From positions 2,046,001 through 2,110,000 of the forward strand of contig CASHTG010000015.1 of assembly GCA_949357655.1 (NCBI GenBank): a stretch of 64,000 nucleotides of DNA, given 5' to 3'. Made by a program: the position numbers and the translations under genes. Below are positions 59,141-64,000 of the stretch, one piece after another (position 1 is the first letter of the stretch; each line of letters starts with the position of its first letter). The stretch comes from Parascedosporium putredinis. Its lineage: Eukaryota > Ascomycota > Sordariomycetes > Microascales > Microascaceae. Under the pieces are notes generated by a model, which saw only the letters and a program-made list of their open reading frames with translations, was not told the DNA's origin and searched no databases.

Positions 59141-61095
59141 CTACCTTCGGCGGCTGGATCGTTGCTGGGCGGCCTCATGTCTCGCAAGGTCCTCTGGCAC
59201 CCTTGACACAGGGCTCTTGGAGATCATCTGCCTCAGCTCATACAGCACCTCGCTATCCTCGGGACCGAGGAAAGTGAGGAGACACCGCTTTTACCTGCAC
59301 GACCGGTACGACCGATACGATGCGTGTAGCTCTCAATCGAGTTCGCCATGTTGAAATTGATGACAAGCGAAACGTCTGGAACGTCGATACCTCGTCCGGC
59401 CAAATCCGTTGCTACCAGCACGTCGGTGCGGCCTTCTCGAGCATCCTTGAGGGCCGCCTCACGCTGTTGCTGCGTCTTGCCACTGTGTAGAGTTGCTGTG
59501 CTCCAGCCCATTTTGCGAATAGATTTTGCCACAGCATCGCAGTTGTGTTTGACGTTGACAAAGATAATGACGGGCGATTTGAGGTTCGGGTCCGACAAGA
59601 CTTCTTGAAGGCGGTTGAGGCGCTTCGCCTCTCCGGCCACAAACTCGACGCGCTGTTCGACCGTGTCGACAGCCTCGTCCGAGCTGCCAATGGTCACCAC
59701 TGCTGGCTGTCGCATATACTTGGCCGCAATTTTCTCCACGCGAGGCGACATGGTAGCTGTAAACATCATCGTCTGTCTCGCTCCGCCTCTGACCGCCAGC
59801 GGCATCGACCACCCCGGAAGGTCCACCCCGTCTCCGGGGTCAGTTCTCTCGACTGAGGGCAGCGCACTAAGGATGCGGTTTACCGGCTCCTCAAAACCCA
59901 TATCAATCATTCGATCGGCTTCGTCCATGACCAAGTAGCTGCAGCGATGGAAAACAACAAACTGGTTTTCAATGCAGTCAACTAGACGACCGGGCGTGGC
60001 TACTATAATGTGGGCTCCGGCTTGAAGGGCCAATGCTTGTTGCTCAAGCGAGTGCCCACCGACGATACACACGACGCTGAAGCCGAGAGGATCAGCAAAT
60101 GCCTTGGCTTCCTTCTCAATCTGCTGTGCCAATTCACGAGTTGGCGCAAGAATGAGTGCGTAGGGGCCATCGCTCATGTTGTATTCCGTGAGCGGAGGCA
60201 GCTGTAAGATGTATACGAGGAGAGGAAGGACAAACGCAAGCGTTTTTCCGGAACCGGTTTTCGCGACACCAATGATGTCCCGGGACGATAATGCGATGGG
60301 GATCGCAGCCTGCTGAATAGGTGTGGGGTCTTGGAAATTGCGTCTTCTCAGCGTATCCAGGATAGAGGGGGTAGGTTTGACTCCTGCCAGTTGCGCATTG
60401 GATTTGGAAGGCCCGCGCCTTTGATCGCGATGCCCGCTTTGTCCTTGAAGAGTCGCCAGTCGCGATCCGTCATCTCCTCACGAGACTTTTGAACCCATGT
60501 CTTCATACGGCCAAGCAGGCGATCGTCGGCCGTCTTGCGTCGCTGTCGCTCTTCGTAAAACTTGCGCATATGCTCCTCCGCCCGTTCTTGTCCATGCATA
60601 TTTTTAAGAACATCCGCCTGCTTGAGAGCCTTGGCCTCTGCGTCTGCACCCCAGCCAAGGGGCCACTGTGTGTCCGCCCCTTTATCCCTCCTCCGGTTTC
60701 CCCGTCTCTCATCTCTTCTCCCTCTTCGGGTCTCGAGGTATCGTCAAGAGGATCCCAATCAAAGTTGAACTCCTTGGCACCTCTTCTTCGCTTCCGCGGC
60801 GCAAATGTCGAGTTCTTGTTGATTTCGGGCCCGAGATACCGCGTCACAAAGTTGAGCTGGTCGATGTCGTCGGCTGTAAGCTTCTGCCCAGGCTTCTTCA
60901 CAGGTCGCCGAAAACGTTCTGCAATATTATCGTTGACCTTGTCTTCCTCTTCTCGTTTCCTTCGCTGTCTTTCACGTTCTTCGGCCCTCTTCCGCTCGCG
61001 GTCGAGCTTTTCTTTCCCTTCCCGTTCTTTTTCTCTTGGTCCATTTTCTCCCGTTCACGCTTTGGGATGAAGCGAAGCTTCGGTGGCCCGTCCAT
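59141..61095 (-). CDS. PRP28: DEAD-box pre-mRNA splicing helicase PRP28
   Basis: ATP-dependent RNA helicase that displaces U1 from the 5' splice site during spliceosome activation. No intron. N-terminus: MDGPPKLRFIPKRERE, a long charged helix (ERKRAEERERQRRKREEED), then AERFRRPVKKPGQKL. Helicase motifs: Q motif FQDPTPIQQAAIP, I AKTGSGKT, Ia PTRELAQQ, Ib TPGRL, II DEAD in VMDEADRMIDMGFEEPVN (a Prp28 hallmark), III TAT, IV VIIFVN, V ATDLAGRGIDV and VI HRIGRTGRAGKSG. Four one-base losses: A at 61028-61032, C at 60659-60662, C at 60367-60371 and T at 59271-59273; the last hides the true end, FLGPEDSEVLYELRQMI to RSSRRR, stop at 59141. Restored length 652 codons plus stop. Confidence 0.92.
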
Positions 61096-61748
61096 GTTTG
61101 TGAGTTTTCGATCGATCGTGGACCTAGCAAGGTAGTGGTGGAGGTGATGCCTAGACTTGCGCCTCGTACTTTAGAGAGATAGTTGTTAGAGCAAGGCACG
61201 CGAGCCACTCTAAACCTTTTGATTCTGAGCTTCTCAGCAAGGCACGGCGCGTGTCGCAAAGCGCCACTATTTCTGCCTGGACCTGGTGGCAAAGGGGAAA
61301 GACCAAAGTACGGCCCTAAGTCTCGGGGCAGGCAGAGAATAGTACGTTGTACGTTGCGTTCGAGATGGAAGGCTCCTTAGAATTTCGAGGATTATAATGC
61401 TGGCGACTGATGGCATACAGTGCGATTCATTACTGTGTCAAGCGACAGCTGCCAACGCAGACAAGCAAGCAAGCTCATATTACATAATCAAGATTTCCAT
61501 CAGCCAATTTTTTTCCTTAAGCACCCTTGCGAAAGGAAGGACCATTCCGCATTTCTTGAAGTGATCCCCAATGCTGTCTTCCACGGTTGGAAGATACTGT
61601 ACCGGGTGAAGACGAGCATCTCTTTGCGTTAGCCCAAATCCCAACGCCCAAGCTCGGGGCATTGTTATCGTCTCTTGCAGACCACTCGCCGCCGTCGAAA
61701 TTCACCCGACCTGACCACCTATCACGAAGCCGCATCACGTTCGCGACG
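61096..61748. promoter_or_regulatory. divergent promoter region of PRP28 and MRPL25
   Basis: 653 bp between the two start codons; no specific site recognised. Confidence 0.45.
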
Positions 61749-62362
61749 ATGGCATCCAAGGAGCTTGTCAGCCTTGCAAAGGGGCTTCCTTCTCAACTGA
61801 AGCGCTTCTTTGCTAGGTACCCACCTGCTGCGATACTTCCGCCGACAGTAGAGGGCGCCGAAGCCTCAAAAACGTCCTACCAGCTCTCGCGACCCGACCC
61901 ATTCAAATTCTGGAAGCACCCTGTGACGGGCAAATGGCACGATCCGGTCTACTCCTTGCGGCGGCAGGCGGAGCTCGTCAAGATGGCGCGGGAAAATGGA
62001 GTTGAGGAACTTCTTCCCGAGACCTCCAAGGGCACAGAAACGAAGCTCGCGAAGAGGGTGGAATTCGGTCTTCGGGTCAAGGGTACTGGTGTTGGACAGA
62101 GGGTCAAGGGTCACTCCCACGAACGACACATGTTAACTAAGTATGTTTCCCAAAGCGCTGCTACTAAGCTATATTCCGTGTTGGCGCTTAAAGTACTAAC
62201 CCTGATGCAGGATGCAGAAGAGGAGAGACGCGATGTTGGAGATGCCCAAGCTTGTGCGGGAATGGAAACGGGTAAGTTCACTGATGTTCGAAACGAAGCA
62301 AGAGATATATGCTAACCTTTTCCTAGGTTGGCGCGCGAAATTGGAAAAAGTTCCCCAAATAA
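61749..62362 (+). CDS. MRPL25: mitochondrial large-subunit ribosomal protein L25
   Basis: Fungal-specific 54S mitoribosomal protein (mL59). Exons: 61749-62140, 62211-62271, 62327-62362; all phases agree, 162 codons plus stop, no fault. Marks: SLAKGLPSQLKRFFARYPP at the start, FKFWKHPVTGKWHDPVYSLRRQAEL, the basic GLRVKGTGVGQRVKGHSHERH and the end KMQKRRDAMLEMPKLVREW followed by GARNWKKFPK. The short third exon supplies only the last 11 residues. Confidence 0.9.
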
Positions 62363-63297
62363 ATTTTTCATGCTTGGACTCCTACTGCAACTCACTTACC
62401 ATGAGTCTTGTACAACATTCCTGTTCCCACTAGACCATTCCATACCCTCAGATATTAAACCCTTTCATGTGCCAATATTATCAACATTTTCTATATTCCT
62501 AGTGCGAGATGCATCTCGTTCCGCTCGCGGGTTCCTCTTGAAAAGTCATGCTAGGGAGGTGATGAAACTGAGATACTCGCAATGGTGCCATTGAGACTAA
62601 GTGCGTACATCCAGTATCCACTGGCAGGTCATTCAAGCCCAAGGATCACCTGGCTAGGAAGCGACCATAAAGCAAAGCGTTCTTTCTCATTTCAAAAGAC
62701 GCGTCCCCTTGCCCCGTAGCGAAGAATCTAGGCCTCAGGAGATTACGTGCGTGAAAAGCATGGCGACGAGCGTATGACACAGCTAGCACTCTCCCCCGGT
62801 CACCCCAGCCGCCTTCGCCTCGTCCTTAAACCTTCAGTTGTGTACAGTTATCTCGTAAAAGGAAGGATTGCTAGGTTTGAGCGCGTGCGCGAGGTTGAAA
62901 CAAGGTATTTATGAGGCATTGCGAGTTGGGTTGAAAGATCTAGCCTTTTGGTGCAAAGCCTACTTACTTGGTATACTAAACGTAAATGAGTCCACACGAC
63001 ACGATAAAAACTGTACAGCAGTCCTCCTTACACTCAACCCCCTCCCATTCACGGAATCGAATATTGTAGCCGTAGGCAGAGCGCGAAATTCGGTACTATC
63101 ATTGAAAGCCTTGCCACTTCGCAGAATGGTCTATGACGCGGGGGATACTAGGTACCGACCAACTTTGAAATACATCTGAGGTGCAGCATCGCCAAAAACA
63201 CCACAAAATACCCCACTATAAAATATCAACGCCCGACCCGGAATAAGCTGTGCATCTTCAGCAGCCTGCTGCATAGCAGGCTTTCTCATTCTTTCCC
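62363..63297. other. intergenic region
   Basis: No gene seen between MRPL25 and DPH4. Confidence 0.5.
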
Positions 63298-63834
63298 ATG
63301 GACTCGTCTCCGCAAGGCTCACTACCCTTGCTCCCATCTCATTATGTTGTCCTGGCCATCTCTCCCACCCTCCTCACATCAGCGGCCAACCCCACTTCGC
63401 TCCTCAAACAAGCCTACCATCGTGCCCTCCTACATAACCATCCAGACAAGGACAGAAAACGAGCCGAGGCTGCCTGCGCCTACACCATAGACCAGATCTC
63501 AGCCGCGTACCGAACCCTGTCCGATCCCACAGCTCGGTCCGCATATGATGCAGCCCTCCGCCTCTCTAATAACCCCGCCGTGATTGGCGGGTCTGGCATA
63601 GAAGGAGATCCTGATGCTGTCTTCCGCACTGGCGTCGAATCTGTTGACCTAGATGATCTCAACTACGATGAAAACAGCGCGACATGGTCTAGGACTTGCC
63701 GATGTGGCAATGAGAAAGGGTTCACGTTTGGGGAGTTGGACTTAGAGGAAGCTTCAGAAGTTAGTGAGCTCGTCGTAGGCTGCAGCGACTGCAGTTTATG
63801 GCTACGGGTGTACTTTGCAGTCCTCGAGGCGTAA
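63298..63834 (+). CDS. DPH4: J-domain and CSL zinc-finger protein of diphthamide synthesis
   Basis: DPH4/DNAJC24-type co-chaperone for the first steps of diphthamide modification of elongation factor 2. Single exon of 178 codons plus stop, intact. J domain in the first 90 residues with HPDK (LLHNHPDKDRKRAEA) and helix IV ISAAYRTLSDPTARSAYD. The C-terminal CSL-type zinc finger follows: DLDDLNYDENSATWSRTCRCG, FTFGELDLEEASEV, then GCSDCSLWLRVYF, supplying the two CxC/CxxC pairs. Start at 63298 is the first ATG and leaves a short non-conserved lead-in. Confidence 0.93.
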   Translation: MDSSPQGSLPLLPSHYVVLAISPTLLTSAANPTSLLKQAYHRALLHNHPDKDRKRAEAACAYTIDQISAAYRTLSDPTARSAYDAALRLSNNPAVIGGSGIEGDPDAVFRTGVESVDLDDLNYDENSATWSRTCRCGNEKGFTFGELDLEEASEVSELVVGCSDCSLWLRVYFAVLEA

Positions 63835-64000
63835 TCGCATATGCCCTCTGCACAAGGATTATGCACCTACAGGTCCAACTACGAGTGTTCTGAGTGGTCG
63901 AAGTATGTGCAAGACAAGCGCTTGTGAGGTGGCAACTGGAACGGGTACGACATGTCAAAGACCAAGGCAGTCTAGTTGGGAAGGGAGCCTTGTGGTGCGG

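Noticed and set aside
4700..61100. Programmed -1 ribosomal frameshifting as a genome-wide mechanism
   Set aside because: Sites share no slippery heptamer or downstream structure, occur up to seven times per gene, and affect genes that need no regulation of this type; missing bases explain them more simply.
4700..61100. Mass pseudogenisation, for example by repeat-induced point mutation
   Set aside because: That process makes C-to-T changes, not indels, and the affected genes are essential and keep their motifs.

Overview
The window is nuclear DNA from a filamentous ascomycete, most likely a Sordariomycete, although the species cannot be fixed from sequence alone. Reasons: short introns (mostly 50-250 bp) with GTAAGT/GTACGT-type donors and TAG/CAG acceptors, a fungal Zn2Cys6 regulator, a fungal arginine-type mitochondrial carrier, a fused pseudouridine glycosidase/PfkB kinase, and intergenic spaces rich in CT, GT and polypurine tracts. 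I see no bacterial features, no CRISPR array, no rRNA or tRNA gene, and no intact transposon.

Layout. 0-6 kb: the 5' part of an FAD phenol 2-monooxygenase-like gene running off the left edge, a long gene-free stretch, and a secreted, possibly GPI-anchored protein. 7.9-12.5 kb: pseudouridine-5'-phosphate glycosidase/PfkB fusion, then GINS subunit SLD5. 13.5-18 kb: one very large unrecognised protein on the minus strand. 18-22.8 kb: gene-poor. 22.8-28.1 kb: a small unknown basic protein, UTP18 (ribosome biogenesis) and a divergent WD40-cyclophilin. 28.1-32.7 kb: gene-poor, microsatellite-rich. 32.7-36 kb: a Zn2Cys6 transcription factor with a 6-nt microexon. 36.7-40.9 kb: a divergent proteostasis pair, CCT4 and RPT1. 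42-43 kb: a cysteine-rich unknown. 45.3-46.9 kb: cytochrome c1. 47.6-49 kb: ARO3-type DAHP synthase. 50.4-53.3 kb: ARS2/SERRATE-like protein. 55.2-55.9 kb: TSPO/MBR. 56.3-57.4 kb: ORT1-type carrier. 59.1-61.1 kb: PRP28 helicase. 61.7-62.4 kb: mitoribosomal MRPL25. 63.3-63.8 kb: DPH4 J-protein. Most are housekeeping genes with no shared pathway; the only functional neighbours are pairs such as CCT4/RPT1.

The dominant anomaly is that 12 of about 20 protein genes do not read through. At about 42 places the frame slips as if one base (rarely two) were missing, nearly always inside a short homopolymer. Adding those bases back makes each fully delimited lesioned gene an exact multiple of three and restores family motifs such as GALPPDLS in cytochrome c1 and the YMQYN tail of RPT1. 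Eight other genes are intact. This looks like homopolymer undercalling in the assembly rather than biology, but it determines how every broken gene here should be read. I found no convincing new biological system. The least explained loci are the 1486-codon protein with a tail anchor and a duplicated EGWLEYCCEP unit (13.5-18 kb), the cysteine-rich protein at 42-43 kb, and a possible decayed gene at 20.4-21.2 kb.
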